From Carboxydothermus islandicus (GTDB lineage: Bacteria; Bacillota; Z-2901; Carboxydothermales; Carboxydothermaceae), in assembly GCF_001950325.1 (NCBI RefSeq), contig NZ_BDJL01000041.1:1-38585 (forward strand): a DNA stretch of 38,585 nt. The letters run 5' to 3'. Within the stretch, counting starts at the first letter, position 1. Each line of letters begins with the position of its first letter. This document shows, piece by piece, positions 8,856 through 20,294 of the stretch. The notes under the pieces were generated by a model. The model made no database searches. It was not told where the DNA came from and saw only the letters and a program-made list of their open reading frames with translations. The translations under genes and the position numbers were made by a program.

Positions 8856-9124
8856 GATGCTTTATAAACGGAATTGAATTTCCGGGTGAGCCGGGATTTT
8901 TTTCTGGAGGCGGTATTTTTATGAATAACACCTTTGGTTACCGCTTTATCTAAAGCCCGTACAGCCTGCCGTAAAAGCTCTCTTGCTTCTTCGGCGGGTT
9001 TTACCTTAAGGGCCATCTCAAACTTTTTAATTGCGGTCTTAACAGCCGAACGGATTGCTTTATTGCGCATGGTTCTTTTCCGGATAATTAAAATCCGCTT
9101 CTTTGCTGACTTAGTGTTTGCCAC
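8852..9124 (-). CDS. rpsT: 30S ribosomal protein S20
   Basis: S20 binds 16S rRNA early in small-subunit assembly. The product from the chosen start is 90 aa, begins ANTKSAKKR after the initiator, and is lysine/arginine-rich with the helical signature RNKAIRSAVKTAIKKFE, as in bacterial S20. The GTG at 9124 is chosen because AGGAGG lies 7 bases before it; a GTG at 9133 is inside that ribosome site and cannot be the start. This is the only minus-strand gene in the window. rpsT beside holA is a conserved Firmicute arrangement. Confidence 0.95.
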   Translation of the reverse strand: MANTKSAKKRILIIRKRTMRNKAIRSAVKTAIKKFEMALKVKPAEEARELLRQAVRALDKAVTKGVIHKNTASRKKSRLTRKFNSVYKAS

Positions 9125-9148
9125 CAATCTCACCTCCTAACAGCAAGT

Positions 9149-9177
9149 ATTCTACCAGAGATATCAAAAAAATGCAA
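9149..9177 (-). promoter_or_regulatory. rpsT promoter
   Basis: Read on the minus strand, TTGCAT (9177-9172) and TAGAAT (9154-9149) are 17 bases apart, with TGG just before the -10 (extended -10). RNA would start near 9142, giving a short leader before the GTG start. Confidence 0.75.
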
Positions 9178-9197
9178 GAATACCTTCTTGTTTTTTT

Positions 9198-9226
9198 TTG
9201 CCCTGGCTAACCACAAATTGTATAAC
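9198..9226 (+). promoter_or_regulatory. Promoter of the holin-like gene
   Basis: TTGCCC (9198-9203) and TATAAC (9221-9226) are 17 bases apart. It diverges from the rpsT promoter. In the leader, TCCTT-GTAT-AAGGA (about 9245-9258) can form a small hairpin that takes in the start of the AAGGAGG ribosome site. Confidence 0.55.
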
Positions 9227-9271
9227 ATGAAAAATTATAGGAAATCCTTGTATAAGGAGGTGAAAACGCAA

Positions 9272-9589
9272 ATGGGAATGATTATAAAAATTGTGATTTC
9301 GGCAATAACGTTAATTGGCGTTAGCCTTCTAACTCCGGGTTTTTCCGTAAAAGGCGGGGTAATTGGGGCTGTGGTCGCCGCCATAGTAATATCTATTTTA
9401 AACTCTTTGGCCGAAAAAATAATAGGAGAAAAAGGAAAAGGCTTTACCGGCTTTGCGGTAGCGGTTTTAATTCTTCTCCTTGCCCGGTATATAGTTCCCC
9501 AGTACCTGCAGGTTACTTTACCGGGAGCGATAATAGCGGCAATAATCATTGGTTTGGTGGATCGCTTTATTCCAACAACTCTCAGGTGA
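9272..9589 (+). CDS. Small membrane protein, phage-holin-4 family-like
   Basis: The 105-aa product is almost wholly hydrophobic, with about four membrane helices (IVISAITLIGVSLLTPGF, GGVIGAVVAAIVISILNSL, GFAVAVLILLLARYIV, LPGAIIAAIIIGLVDRFIP). It resembles the Phage_holin_4_2/PF04020 group of small bacterial membrane proteins. Despite the name, most members lie in chromosomes outside prophages, and no phage genes are seen here. The ATG at 9272 follows AAGGAGGTG with an 11-base gap; an ATG two codons later is possible. It sits where Bacillus has gpr, between rpsT and spoIIP. Its function is unknown. Confidence 0.7.
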   Translation: MGMIIKIVISAITLIGVSLLTPGFSVKGGVIGAVVAAIVISILNSLAEKIIGEKGKGFTGFAVAVLILLLARYIVPQYLQVTLPGAIIAAIIIGLVDRFIPTTLR

Positions 9590-9590
9590 A

Positions 9591-9619
9591 TCATATTTTT
9601 TCGGAGGGCATCATATATT
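9591..9619 (+). promoter_or_regulatory. Likely sigma-E promoter of spoIIP
   Basis: TCATATT at 9591-9597 fits the sporulation sigma-E -35 consensus (KMATATT) at every position. CATATATT at 9612-9619 matches the -10 consensus (CATACANT) except at one base. The gap is 14 bases, usual for sigma-E. RNA would start near 9626, about 30 bases before spoIIP, which is a sigma-E gene in Bacillus. Confidence 0.6.
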
Positions 9620-9655
9620 TTATTTACAAAAATAAAACCGGGGAGTAGCGAAAAA

Positions 9656-10639
9656 ATGGAATACCGGGCAAAAGCACAACGGGGGATTGCTGTAAATTTA
9701 TTTTTACTAATTTACGCTTTTTTGCTGGGGATAACTGCCACCGTTGTGCCTCCTGAAACTTCCGGATTAATCCTTGAGGGGATAAAAAATAGTGCGCTTT
9801 TAGAGGTATTAAAAGAAAACCTTTGGGAAGAAAACCCTCAGGGCTACTTGCAAAAAACTTTGGGTTTTAAACAAAAAAACGATGAAGAGGGGAAATTAAG
9901 TCAGGAATATGCTCTCTGGCTTTTAACCGGTGCCAAAGTTAACGATCCTTACTCTTTAATGCTGGCCGGGTATCCGGTCTTAAATGGTGGGGAAGAGAAG
10001 TTTCTTGACATCAATGAGGGGGGAGATTTTCCGGCTTTGCCGGGAGAGCCGTTGGTAGGGATTTTTTGTACCCATACCGGGGAAAGTTATGAAGGGGATG
10101 GGGGGCGGGAAAGGGCCCCCAAAGGGGAAAAAGGAGAGGTTTTGGAGGTAGCCCGGGAACTTTCCCAAAAGCTTGAGGAAAATGGAATAAAAACAATTTT
10201 TATTGAAAAGGTTCATGATACCGATTACAATCGTTCCTATAGCGAAGCAAAAAAGACTGTTCTTGATTTATTAGAAGTAAAAAGCTTAAAGCTTATTATA
10301 GATGTTCACCGGGACTCCGAGGCTTCTCCTAAGTACCGTACGGTAAACGTTATGGGGGAAGAGTTAGCTCCGATTATCTTTGTAATTGGTAAAGGGGAAC
10401 GTTTACCTCAGCCCCACTGGCAGGAAAATGAGCTGGTGACCAAAAAAATTATTGCCGAAACCGAAACTATTTATCCCGGGCTAATCCGGGGAATAAGGTA
10501 TAAGTCCGGAAGATTTAATCAGCATTTATCCAGTCACCTGATTTTGGTGGAAATCGGCAATGTAAGTAACTCCCTGGCCCAGGCCAAAAAGTCGGCCGAC
10601 CTTTTGGCCGAAGGTATTGCCCGTTATTTACTGCGTTAA
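9656..10639 (+). CDS. spoIIP: Stage II sporulation protein P, peptidoglycan hydrolase
   Basis: SpoIIP is an amidase/endopeptidase that, with SpoIID and SpoIIM, degrades septal peptidoglycan and drives engulfment of the forespore. The 327-aa protein has an N-terminal membrane anchor (VNLFLLIYAFLLGITATVV). Its hydrolase domain shows the expected zinc-site motifs: H140 and E143 in THTGESY, H218 in DVHRDS and E299 in VEIGN. ATG 9656 has a GGGGAG site about 11 bases upstream. It has its own upstream sigma-E-like promoter and a downstream terminator, so it looks like a one-gene unit. Its presence indicates a spore-former. Confidence 0.92.
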   Translation: MEYRAKAQRGIAVNLFLLIYAFLLGITATVVPPETSGLILEGIKNSALLEVLKENLWEENPQGYLQKTLGFKQKNDEEGKLSQEYALWLLTGAKVNDPYSLMLAGYPVLNGGEEKFLDINEGGDFPALPGEPLVGIFCTHTGESYEGDGGRERAPKGEKGEVLEVARELSQKLEENGIKTIFIEKVHDTDYNRSYSEAKKTVLDLLEVKSLKLIIDVHRDSEASPKYRTVNVMGEELAPIIFVIGKGERLPQPHWQENELVTKKIIAETETIYPGLIRGIRYKSGRFNQHLSSHLILVEIGNVSNSLAQAKKSADLLAEGIARYLLR

Positions 10640-10670
10640 AGCCAGTTTTTCTGGCTTTATTTTTTTTCTT
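10638..10670 (+). terminator. Terminator after spoIIP
   Basis: AAAGCCAG (10638-10645) pairs with CTGGCTTT (10651-10658) around a TTTTT loop and is followed by a run of eight or more T. It overlaps the spoIIP stop codon. Confidence 0.9.
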
Positions 10671-10697
10671 TTACAAATTTAAAAAAAGTGATATATT
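10670..10697 (+). promoter_or_regulatory. murJ promoter
   Basis: TTTACA (10670-10675) and TATATT (10692-10697) are 16 bases apart, with TGA immediately before the -10 (extended -10). It begins right after the spoIIP terminator and would drive murJ, lepA and hemW. Confidence 0.6.
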
Positions 10698-10737
10698 TTT
10701 TAAAGGATTTATTTTAAAGGGAAGGGCTATATGGGTT

Positions 10738-12282
10738 ATGAGTACCAGAAAAAACGTTGCGAAAGCTGCAGGGATAATTTTAGCTTTGGGAATTGTTTCG
10801 CGGATCTTAGGTTTTGTACGGGAACAGCTGCTGGCGGTAAAATTTGGGGCTACAGGGGTAAGTGATGCTTATGTAGCGGCTTTTACCATACCGGATTTCC
10901 TTTATAATTTACTGGTGGGAGGAGCGTTGAGTGCGGCCTTTATTCCGGTTTTTTCTTCATATTTAGCTAAGAATGAAGAGGAAGAAGCCTGGAAAATGGC
11001 CAGCACGGTCATAAATTTAGTAATAATAATCATGCTATTTTGTATTGGCCTTGGTTTTTTGTTTACACCGGAACTGGTAAAACTTGTGGCGCACAAATTT
11101 ACCGGAGAACGGCTAAGCACTACCATTGAACTTACCCGGATTATGCTACCTTCGGTTATCTTTACGGGTTTAAACGGTTTTTTAATGGGAATGTTAAATT
11201 CCTACCAGCATTTTTTTACCCCGGCTCTGGGGAGTGTAATATATAACATTGTGATAATTCTTTTCGGCTATTTCTTAGCCGACAAGCTGGGAATTACCTC
11301 CTTTGCTCTCGGGGTTGTGGCCGGGATGGCTTTAAATTTCATGGTCCAGCTTCCAAGCTTAGCGCGGTACGGATTAAAATACCGGCCAATTATCGATATC
11401 CACCATCCCGGAGTAGTAAAAATGGCTCAACTGATGATTCCAACCCTGTTGGGGTTGGCGGTAAGCCAGATTAACCTGATTGTTAACCAAAATCTTGCTT
11501 CGGGATTGTCGGAAGGAAGCATTATGGCTTTAAGGCTTGCCAATCGCTTGATGTATCTTCCCCTGGGGTTATTTGCTTCGGCAATAAGCATGGCTATTTT
11601 TCCTACCATGACCGGCTTTGCCGCCCGGGGAGAAATGGATAATTTTAAAAAAAGCGTAGCTATGGGGATAAAAGCAATCTGGTTTATTACCCTGCCAGCT
11701 CAGGTGGGCCTGATGGTTTTAAGCGTTCCGATTGTCCGGCTTTTGTTTGAAATGGGAGAGTTTACCCCGGCCATGACCGAGGCTACGGCCTGGGCGCTGG
11801 TTTTTTACTGTGTTGGGCTTTTTGCCCACTCGGCTTTGCAGGTGGTTTTACGGGGATTTTATTCCCTGCACGACACGATTACGCCGGTTACCACCAGCCT
11901 TTTAACCATCGTTTTAAATTATCTTTTAAATGTGGCCTTTATCCGCTATCTCGGCCATGGAGGGCTTGCTTTGGGTTTTTCGTTAACGGGCATATTTAAC
12001 TTTGCTGTTTTGCTGTGGCTTTTCCGCCGTAAGGTTGGCTCAATTTACGGGAAAGACATTTTAATTTCCGGAGTTAAATCGCTTTTGGCTTCGTTATTAA
12101 TGGGAGTAACGGCCTATTTAATTGCCGGGGAACTATCCGGATTGGCTGAAACCAAACATGGTCAATTAATTCAAGTTGGTGCGGCAATTGCAGGTGCAGT
12201 GGTGGTTTATGCGGCCACAACTTTACTTTTAAAAATGGAAGAAGCGCTGTTTTTCATAAATTTAATCCGGAAAAAAGTTTAG
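10738..12282 (+). CDS. murJ: Lipid II flippase MurJ
   Basis: MurJ moves lipid II, the peptidoglycan building block, across the cytoplasmic membrane. The 514-aa product begins with the family signature (GIVSRILGFVREQLLAVKFGATGVSDAYVAAFTIPDFLYNLLVGGALSAAFIP split over two helices) and shows about 14 membrane helices, the normal length and topology of the MviN/MurJ group. ATG 10738 has a GAAGGG site about 11 bases upstream; the nearer ATG at 10731 is out of frame. lepA follows after 12 bases. It is not between spoIIP and lepA in Bacillus, so it has been inserted into the conserved order here. Confidence 0.92.
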   Translation: MSTRKNVAKAAGIILALGIVSRILGFVREQLLAVKFGATGVSDAYVAAFTIPDFLYNLLVGGALSAAFIPVFSSYLAKNEEEEAWKMASTVINLVIIIMLFCIGLGFLFTPELVKLVAHKFTGERLSTTIELTRIMLPSVIFTGLNGFLMGMLNSYQHFFTPALGSVIYNIVIILFGYFLADKLGITSFALGVVAGMALNFMVQLPSLARYGLKYRPIIDIHHPGVVKMAQLMIPTLLGLAVSQINLIVNQNLASGLSEGSIMALRLANRLMYLPLGLFASAISMAIFPTMTGFAARGEMDNFKKSVAMGIKAIWFITLPAQVGLMVLSVPIVRLLFEMGEFTPAMTEATAWALVFYCVGLFAHSALQVVLRGFYSLHDTITPVTTSLLTIVLNYLLNVAFIRYLGHGGLALGFSLTGIFNFAVLLWLFRRKVGSIYGKDILISGVKSLLASLLMGVTAYLIAGELSGLAETKHGQLIQVGAAIAGAVVVYAATTLLLKMEEALFFINLIRKKV

Positions 12283-12294
12283 TGGAGGTTTACT

Positions 12295-14106
12295 ATGCCC
12301 AAACGCCAGGAGTTAATCAGGAATTTTTGTATTATTGCCCATATCGACCACGGAAAGTCCACCTTGGCGGACCGGCTTATTGAGTATACCGGTGCTTTAT
12401 CGGAGCGCGAGTTAAAAGAGCAGGTTTTGGACCAGATGGAATTGGAGCGGGAACGGGGTATCACCATTAAAGCCCAGGCGGTAAAGCTTACCTATAAAGC
12501 CAAGGACGGAAATACCTACTATTTAAATCTCATCGATACCCCGGGCCACGTGGACTTTACTTATGAAGTATCCCGCAGTTTAGCCGCCTGCGAAGGGGCG
12601 CTTTTGGTGGTGGATGCTTCGCAAGGGATCGAAGCCCAGACCCTGGCTAATGTTTACCTGGCCATGGAGCACGATTTAGAGCTCATTCCGGTGGTAAATA
12701 AGATAGATTTACCTAATGCCGAGCCGGAAAGGGTTTTAAAAGAGATAGAAGACGTTATAGGCCTTGATACCAGTGAGGCCATTTTAGCTTCAGCTAAAAC
12801 CGGTCAGGGGATAGAAGAAGTATTGGAAGCTATTGTCAAAAGGATCCCACCCCCGAGAGGAGATGAAGAAAAACCCTTAAAAGCCTTAATCTTCGATTCC
12901 CATTACGACCCTTACAAGGGAGTTATAGCTTATATTCGTCTGGTGGATGGTTTTATAAAGCCGGGGATGAAAATAAAAATGATGAGTAATGATAAAGAGT
13001 TTGAAGTTACCGAGGTGGGCATTTTTAAGCCTTATCTTACCCCGGTGGATGGCCTCTGGGCCGGGGAAGTGGGATTTATTGCTGCGGGGATAAAAAACGT
13101 GCGCGACTGCCGGGTAGGAGATACCATTACCGGTGCTGAAAACCCGGCTAAAGAACCGCTACCCGGTTATAAGCAGGTCAAGCCAATGGTTTTCTGTGGC
13201 CTGTATCCGGTAGAGTCCAATCAGTACGAGGATTTAAGGGATGCTTTGGAAAAGCTAAAATTAAACGACGCTTCGCTAACTTTTGAACCGGAAACATCGG
13301 TGGCCCTGGGTTTTGGTTTTAGGTGCGGCTTTTTGGGACTTTTACACATGGAAATAATTCAGGAGCGTTTAGAGCGGGAGTACGGCTTAAATCTTATAAC
13401 TACCGCTCCCAACGTTATTTACCGGGTGGTGCAAACTAACGGCGAAATTTTAGAGATTGATAATCCGGCGAAACTGCCTCCGGCGGGGAAGATCGATCAC
13501 ATTGAGGAGCCTTATGTGAAAGCCACCATCATGGTTCCCAAGGAATTTGTGGGAAATATCATGGATTTGTGCATTGAACGCCGGGGTGTCTTTATAAATA
13601 TGGAATACCTTTCGGAAAACCGGGTGATGCTCACTTACGATTTGCCTCTGGCAGAAATTATTTACGACTTTTTTGACCAGTTAAAATCCCGTTCTAAAGG
13701 TTATGCTTCTTTGGATTATGAATTTATCGGCTATCGCCCCGGGGATCTGGTAAAGATGGATATTTTAATTGCCGGAGAGCCGGTGGATGCGCTTTCTATC
13801 ATTGTCCATGAGGATAAGGCTTACTACCGGGGACGGCAGTTGGTTGAAAAACTGCGGGAGTTGATTCCCCGCCACCTTTTTGAAATTCCTATCCAGGCGG
13901 CGATTGGTTCGCGGGTAATTGCCCGGGAGACGGTCAAGGCTTTAAGAAAAGATGTTTTGGCTAAATGTTACGGCGGCGATGTTACCCGGAAGAAAAAGCT
14001 CTTAGAGAAGCAGAAAGAAGGTAAAAAGCGAATGAAACAAATTGGCAGGGTGGAAATTCCCCAGGAAGCTTTTATGGCGGTGTTGAAAATTGATAATAAC
14101 AAATAA
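12295..14106 (+). CDS. lepA: Elongation factor 4 (back-translocating GTPase LepA)
   Basis: LepA/EF4 is a ribosome-bound GTPase related to EF-G. The 603-aa length is typical. The G domain has AHIDHGKST (about 15-23), DTPGHVDF and [13 protein letters not shown], and the LepA-specific C-terminus is present ([62 protein letters not shown] region). GTGGAGG precedes the ATG. Its last 17 bases overlap hemW. The lepA-hemW-hrcA order is the usual Firmicute one. Confidence 0.97.
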   Translation: MPKRQELIRNFCIIAHIDHGKSTLADRLIEYTGALSERELKEQVLDQMELERERGITIKAQAVKLTYKAKDGNTYYLNLIDTPGHVDFTYEVSRSLAACEGALLVVDASQGIEAQTLANVYLAMEHDLELIPVVNKIDLPNAEPERVLKEIEDVIGLDTSEAILASAKTGQGIEEVLEAIVKRIPPPRGDEEKPLKALIFDSHYDPYKGVIAYIRLVDGFIKPGMKIKMMSNDKEFEVTEVGIFKPYLTPVDGLWAGEVGFIAAGIKNVRDCRVGDTITGAENPAKEPLPGYKQVKPMVFCGLYPVESNQYEDLRDALEKLKLNDASLTFEPETSVALGFGFRCGFLGLLHMEIIQERLEREYGLNLITTAPNVIYRVVQTNGEILEIDNPAKLPPAGKIDHIEEPYVKATIMVPKEFVGNIMDLCIERRGVFINMEYLSENRVMLTYDLPLAEIIYDFFDQLKSRSKGYASLDYEFIGYRPGDLVKMDILIAGEPVDALSIIVHEDKAYYRGRQLVEKLRELIPRHLFEIPIQAAIGSRVIARETVKALRKDVLAKCYGGDVTRKKKLLEKQKEGKKRMKQIGRVEIPQEAFMAVLKIDNNK

Positions 14107-15220
14107 AGCTCAGGCCCTTTACCTGCATATGCCTTTTTGTCTTAAGAAGTGCCATTACTGTGCTTTTACCTCTTTTCCCGCGCCGGCGGGTAAAGAGGTA
14201 TTTTCGTATTTAAGCTTAATAAAGAAAGAATTGGAATGGCGAAAAGATTTTTTGGCGCCTCTCCAAACCGTTTATGTAGGCGGGGGAACGCCAACTTCCC
14301 TTTCGCTTAACGCTTTAGAAAAACTTGGGGAAATTATTTCACCTTATATTTCCGATGAGCTTTTGGAGTTTACCGTTGAAGCCAATCCGGGAACGTTAAA
14401 CAGGGAAAAAATTCGCCTTTTAAAAAACTTAGGAGTCAACCGCGTAAGCATAGGGGCCCAATCTTTTAATGATGAGATTCTTTTAAAAATGGGTAGAGCC
14501 CATACTGCTGTGCAGACGCTGGAAGCGTATAATTTATTGAGGGAAGAGGGCATAAACAATTTAAACCTGGACTTAATTATCGGTTACCCCGAGGGGCGCG
14601 ATAGCTTTATAAAAACTATAAAAACGGCCATAAGCTTAGAGCCGGAACACATTTCTTTATACGATTTAAAGGTCGAAGAAAATACCCGCCTTTATGAAGA
14701 AGTATCAAAGGGTAAAATAATATTGCCGGAAGAAGATGAAATAGTTTTATATTGGGAAGAAGCGATCAATCTTTTAGAGGAAAACGGTTACGAGCGGTAC
14801 GAAATTGCTAACTTTGCGAAAAACCAGCAGTATTCCCGGCACAACCTTACTTACTGGGAAAATAAACCTTATCTTGGCATTGGCCTTGCTGCCCATAGCA
14901 AGGTGGGCCTGTACCGGTTCTGGAATCCGCATACGTTGCGGGAATACCGGGAAATGCTTTTAACAGGAAAAAATTACGGCGAGGAAAAATTAACTTTAGA
15001 AGAAGATGCCAAAGAAGAGATAATTTTAAAATTAAGGTTGAAAACCGGACTAAATTTTAAGGAGTTTCAAAAAAAATACCGGCGGAACTTTATGGCAGAG
15101 TTTGGCGATAAAATCCAAAAATTTATTGAACTTGGTTTAGTAACAATTGAAGATGATAGACTTTTCTTAACCCGCAAAGGAAGTTTTGTGGCTAACACTA
15201 TATTAATTGAGTTTATCTAA
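14090..15220 (+). CDS. hemW: HemW, radical SAM heme chaperone family
   Basis: HemW is a radical-SAM protein related to the coproporphyrinogen III dehydrogenase HemN and is now regarded as a heme-insertion chaperone. The 376-aa product has the cluster motif CLKKCHYC close to its N-terminus ([17 protein letters not shown]), then [11 protein letters not shown] and VEANPG. The start is TTG at 14090; an in-frame TGA at 14084-14086 means no earlier start is possible. It overlaps the end of lepA, so translation is probably coupled. Older annotations call such proteins oxygen-independent coproporphyrinogen oxidase. Confidence 0.9.
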   Translation: MIITNKAQALYLHMPFCLKKCHYCAFTSFPAPAGKEVFSYLSLIKKELEWRKDFLAPLQTVYVGGGTPTSLSLNALEKLGEIISPYISDELLEFTVEANPGTLNREKIRLLKNLGVNRVSIGAQSFNDEILLKMGRAHTAVQTLEAYNLLREEGINNLNLDLIIGYPEGRDSFIKTIKTAISLEPEHISLYDLKVEENTRLYEEVSKGKIILPEEDEIVLYWEEAINLLEENGYERYEIANFAKNQQYSRHNLTYWENKPYLGIGLAAHSKVGLYRFWNPHTLREYREMLLTGKNYGEEKLTLEEDAKEEIILKLRLKTGLNFKEFQKKYRRNFMAEFGDKIQKFIELGLVTIEDDRLFLTRKGSFVANTILIEFI

Positions 15221-15222
15221 AC

Positions 15223-15252
15223 TTGACAAAAAATACTTGACAGTGCTATTTT
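15223..15252 (+). promoter_or_regulatory. Heat-shock operon promoter
   Basis: TTGACA (15223-15228) and TATTTT (15247-15252) are 18 bases apart, and TGC directly precedes the -10 (extended -10). RNA would start near 15259, just before the CIRCE element. A second TTGACA at 15237 has no matching -10 at normal spacing. Confidence 0.75.
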
Positions 15253-15261
15253 TAATTTGAA

Positions 15262-15290
15262 GTTAGCACTCAACAAAAGAGAGTGCTAAC
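15262..15290 (+). promoter_or_regulatory. CIRCE operator (HrcA binding site)
   Basis: TTAGCACTC (15263-15271), a 9-base spacer and GAGTGCTAA (15281-15289) match the CIRCE consensus exactly, with one further G-C pair at the ends. It lies at the predicted transcription start, 19 bases before hrcA, so HrcA should repress its own operon, including the chaperonin, grpE, dnaK and dnaJ. I see only this one copy. Confidence 0.97.
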
Positions 15291-15308
15291 AAAAAGGGGT
15301 GAAGCGGT

Positions 15309-16334
15309 ATGATTGATGAGCGGAAAAGAAAGATTTTAATGGCAATAGTTCAGGATTACATCTCTACCGCTGAACCGGTAGGCTCAAGAACTATTGCCAA
15401 AAAATACGACCTGGGAATTAGTCCGGCAACTATAAGGAATGAAATGGCAGATTTAGAAGAAATGGGTTATTTGGAGCAACCCCATACCAGTGCCGGGAGA
15501 ATTCCTTCGGTTTTAGGCTACCGCTATTACGTAGACTACCTTATGGAAAAACCCACTTTGAGCCGAGAAGAAGAAGAATTTATCCGTAAAGTCTATGAAG
15601 ATAAAATAAACAGCATTGGTGATTTACTGGAGAAAACCGGCAAAGTTTTGTCCAGCCTTACCCGTTATACTGCGGTGGTGCTTTCACCGGAAGCAGGAAA
15701 GGTACCGTTAAAACACCTGCAGTTAGTACTTTTACAGCCGGGGAAGGTATTGTTGATTATTGTACTGGAAGATGGGACTCTGCACCACCGGGTTTTTGAA
15801 GTAACTGAAGACATCACAACTCAGGATTTGGAAAAGGTTTCGGCAATTTTAAATGCCAAACTTCTTGGTGTAAATCCCGAAAAAATTCGCACTTCGCTTT
15901 TACGGGAAATATACTATGAATTAGCCCGGCACCAGAATTTAATTAACATTACCTTAGAGTTAATTAGAAACTTAAATAAGGATAACCAGGAGCATAAGAT
16001 AATCTTGGGCGGATTAATTAACCTTTTTAACCAGCCGGAGTTTAAAAATGTGGAAAAGGTAAAAACGTTATTAAGCATCTTAGAACAGGAAGAGAAAATA
16101 AGGGAAATCTTTTCCCAGTTAAATGTTGGGGTTAACGTGAAAATTGGGAGCGAGTTAAATTTAAAAGAAATTGAAGATTGCAGTATGATTGCTGCCGGCT
16201 ACTTTTCCTACGGGAATAGCGTCGGCTTTATAGGAGTTTTAGGACCTACGCGCATGGAATACGCTAAAACCGTTGCGACGGTGGAGTTTTTAAGCAAGTA
16301 CTTATCGGAAATCATTGGTAATAAAAACTTTTAA
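15309..16334 (+). CDS. hrcA: Heat-inducible transcription repressor HrcA
   Basis: HrcA represses heat-shock genes by binding CIRCE and depends on a chaperonin (GroEL in Bacillus) for activity. The 341-aa protein has the N-terminal winged helix (RKRKILMAIVQDYISTAEPVGSRTIAKKY, then SPATIRNEMADLEEMGYLEQPHTSAGRIPS), followed by the GAF-like dimerisation domain. AAGGGGTGA precedes the ATG. As the next gene encodes an archaeal-type chaperonin and not GroEL, which chaperonin keeps this HrcA active is an open question. Confidence 0.97.
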   Translation: MIDERKRKILMAIVQDYISTAEPVGSRTIAKKYDLGISPATIRNEMADLEEMGYLEQPHTSAGRIPSVLGYRYYVDYLMEKPTLSREEEEFIRKVYEDKINSIGDLLEKTGKVLSSLTRYTAVVLSPEAGKVPLKHLQLVLLQPGKVLLIIVLEDGTLHHRVFEVTEDITTQDLEKVSAILNAKLLGVNPEKIRTSLLREIYYELARHQNLINITLELIRNLNKDNQEHKIILGGLINLFNQPEFKNVEKVKTLLSILEQEEKIREIFSQLNVGVNVKIGSELNLKEIEDCSMIAAGYFSYGNSVGFIGVLGPTRMEYAKTVATVEFLSKYLSEIIGNKNF

Positions 16335-16349
16335 CAGGAGGATTTAAGG

Positions 16350-17898
16350 TTGAAAAAGGAAACCCAAACCCAGGAAATTGAAGAACGCTATCAGGCCCTT
16401 TTTTCCAATGCAGCAGCGGTAAAAGCCTTAACCCAGGTGGTGGCCAATAGCTTGGGACCCAAAGGCCTGGATGCGATGTTAGTGGATAGATTTGGAGAAG
16501 TGGTGGTTACCAACGACGGAGTAACCATTTTGTCTCTAATGGATGCCCAGCATCCCGCGGCCCGAATGGTCGTGAATATGGCCCGGGCTCAGGAGAGGGA
16601 AGTGGGGGATGGTACCACTACTGCTGCGGTTTTAGCCGGAGCTTTGGTTTCTGAAGGAGTAAACCAGATTTTAAAAGGGGTTCCGGTTTCCAAAGTTTTG
16701 GCGGGAATGAGCCGGGCGTTAAGTCACGCTCTTTTCCTGATAAGAAAAAATGCCATTAAGGTAGGGAGTATTACCGACGACAAACTTTTGGCGGCAGCCA
16801 AAATTGCCGGACGGGGTGATGAAAGGATTGCTGCTATCCTGCGGGATGCGGCAGCAATGTTAGAGGATAAACTTCAGGACCCCGGATTTAAATTAGCTGA
16901 TTTAGTCTTGGCAAAAGTTGGAGCCGATACTACGCTTATTCCGGGAGTGGTAATTAATAAGTCGCCCTTATGGGAGGAAGGATCGCAAAAACTTCAGGAA
17001 GTTCCCCTTCTGGTTCTCGATGACGGTCTTTACCCCGAAGAAGTAGAAGAAGAAGCTCTTGCTTCCGAAGCCGGATTTGAGCAGTATTTAAAAAATCAAA
17101 AAATATTTCAGGAAAACCTCAAAAAATTAAAGGAGTTAGGGGTCAAGCTAATTTTATTGACCCGGGGAATCAGCGATATTGCCGAAGAGTTTTGTTACGA
17201 AAATGAAATAATGGTTATTACCCGCATTACCCAGAAGGAATTAAAAAGAGTTTTAGAGTTTACCGGAGCCCGGGCGGCCAAAAGAACTTCTTTAAATAAG
17301 CCGGTGGAAGAGTTAAAGAAAATGCTGGGTTATGCCCAAACCTGCTTTTACGATTCCCGGCTGAATTTTACCCTTATTGAAGGAGGCGCCGGAAAAGCTA
17401 CCGCGACGGTTTTAATTGGAGCGGCCACCGATGAGGTGGTGGACGAACAGGAAAGAATTGCCAAAGATGCGGCGGGAAGTTTTGCCGCTGCTTACCGTTC
17501 CGGGGTTTTGCCCGGAGGGGGGGCTTTCTTCCTCTACTTAAGCCGGGAAGTGGAAAGCCTGAAAAATCGCTTGCCCGGGATGGAAAGCTACGGTGTTATG
17601 GCTTTTTCTGAGGCTCTCAAAGTTCCCTTTCGGGTAATGGCGGAAAATGCCGGTTTTAACGGACTGGAAAAGTTGGGGGATTTAATGACCCTGCAGGTCC
17701 AAAAAAATAGTTATGCATGGGGTTTAGATTTTGAAACCGGTGAGTTTATCGATATGATAGCCAGCGGAGTGGTTGACCCCGCTGAAGTGGTTTACCAGGC
17801 GGTAAAAAATGCCAGTGAAGTAGCTATTTCGTTATTGAAAATTAATACCATAATTAAAATGAAAGATTATGAGGTTTTAAAGGAAGGTGAGCGGGAAG

Positions 17899-17915
<17 letters not shown>
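16350..17915 (+). CDS. Archaeal-type (thermosome-like) chaperonin
   Basis: This 521-aa protein is not GroEL. It matches the thermosome/CCT family: SLGPKG at 34-39, VVVTNDGVTIL at 51-61, QHPAARMVV, and the ATPase GDGTTT at 86-91 with catalytic D87. The C-terminal ATPase half has IAKDAAGSFAAAYRSGVLPGGGAF and VVDPAEVVYQAVKNASEVAISLLKIN. Such bacterial proteins form the group III chaperonins, with a built-in lid and no GroES partner; none is encoded beside it. The start is TTG with AGGAGG 8 bases before it. It lies between hrcA and grpE, overlaps grpE by 17 bases, and should be under CIRCE control. The lineage suggests ancient gene transfer from archaea. Examples are known from Carboxydothermus dnaK operons. 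Confidence 0.93.
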
Positions 17916-20269
<2,354 letters not shown>

Positions 20270-20294
20270 TTCCCCGCAAAAGGCGGTGAGGTAA

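Noticed and set aside
9272-9589. Prophage remnant, suggested by the holin-like gene
   Set aside because: No integrase, capsid, tail or lysis partner is near, and the flanking genes are core chromosome genes. The family is common outside phages.
9235-9594. 119-codon minus-strand frame opposite the holin-like gene
   Set aside because: The + strand has a promoter, a ribosome site and a sensible membrane protein; the minus frame has none of these.
15237-15265. Second heat-shock promoter from the second TTGACA
   Set aside because: No acceptable -10 lies 16-18 bases downstream; the first TTGACA with an extended -10 fits better.
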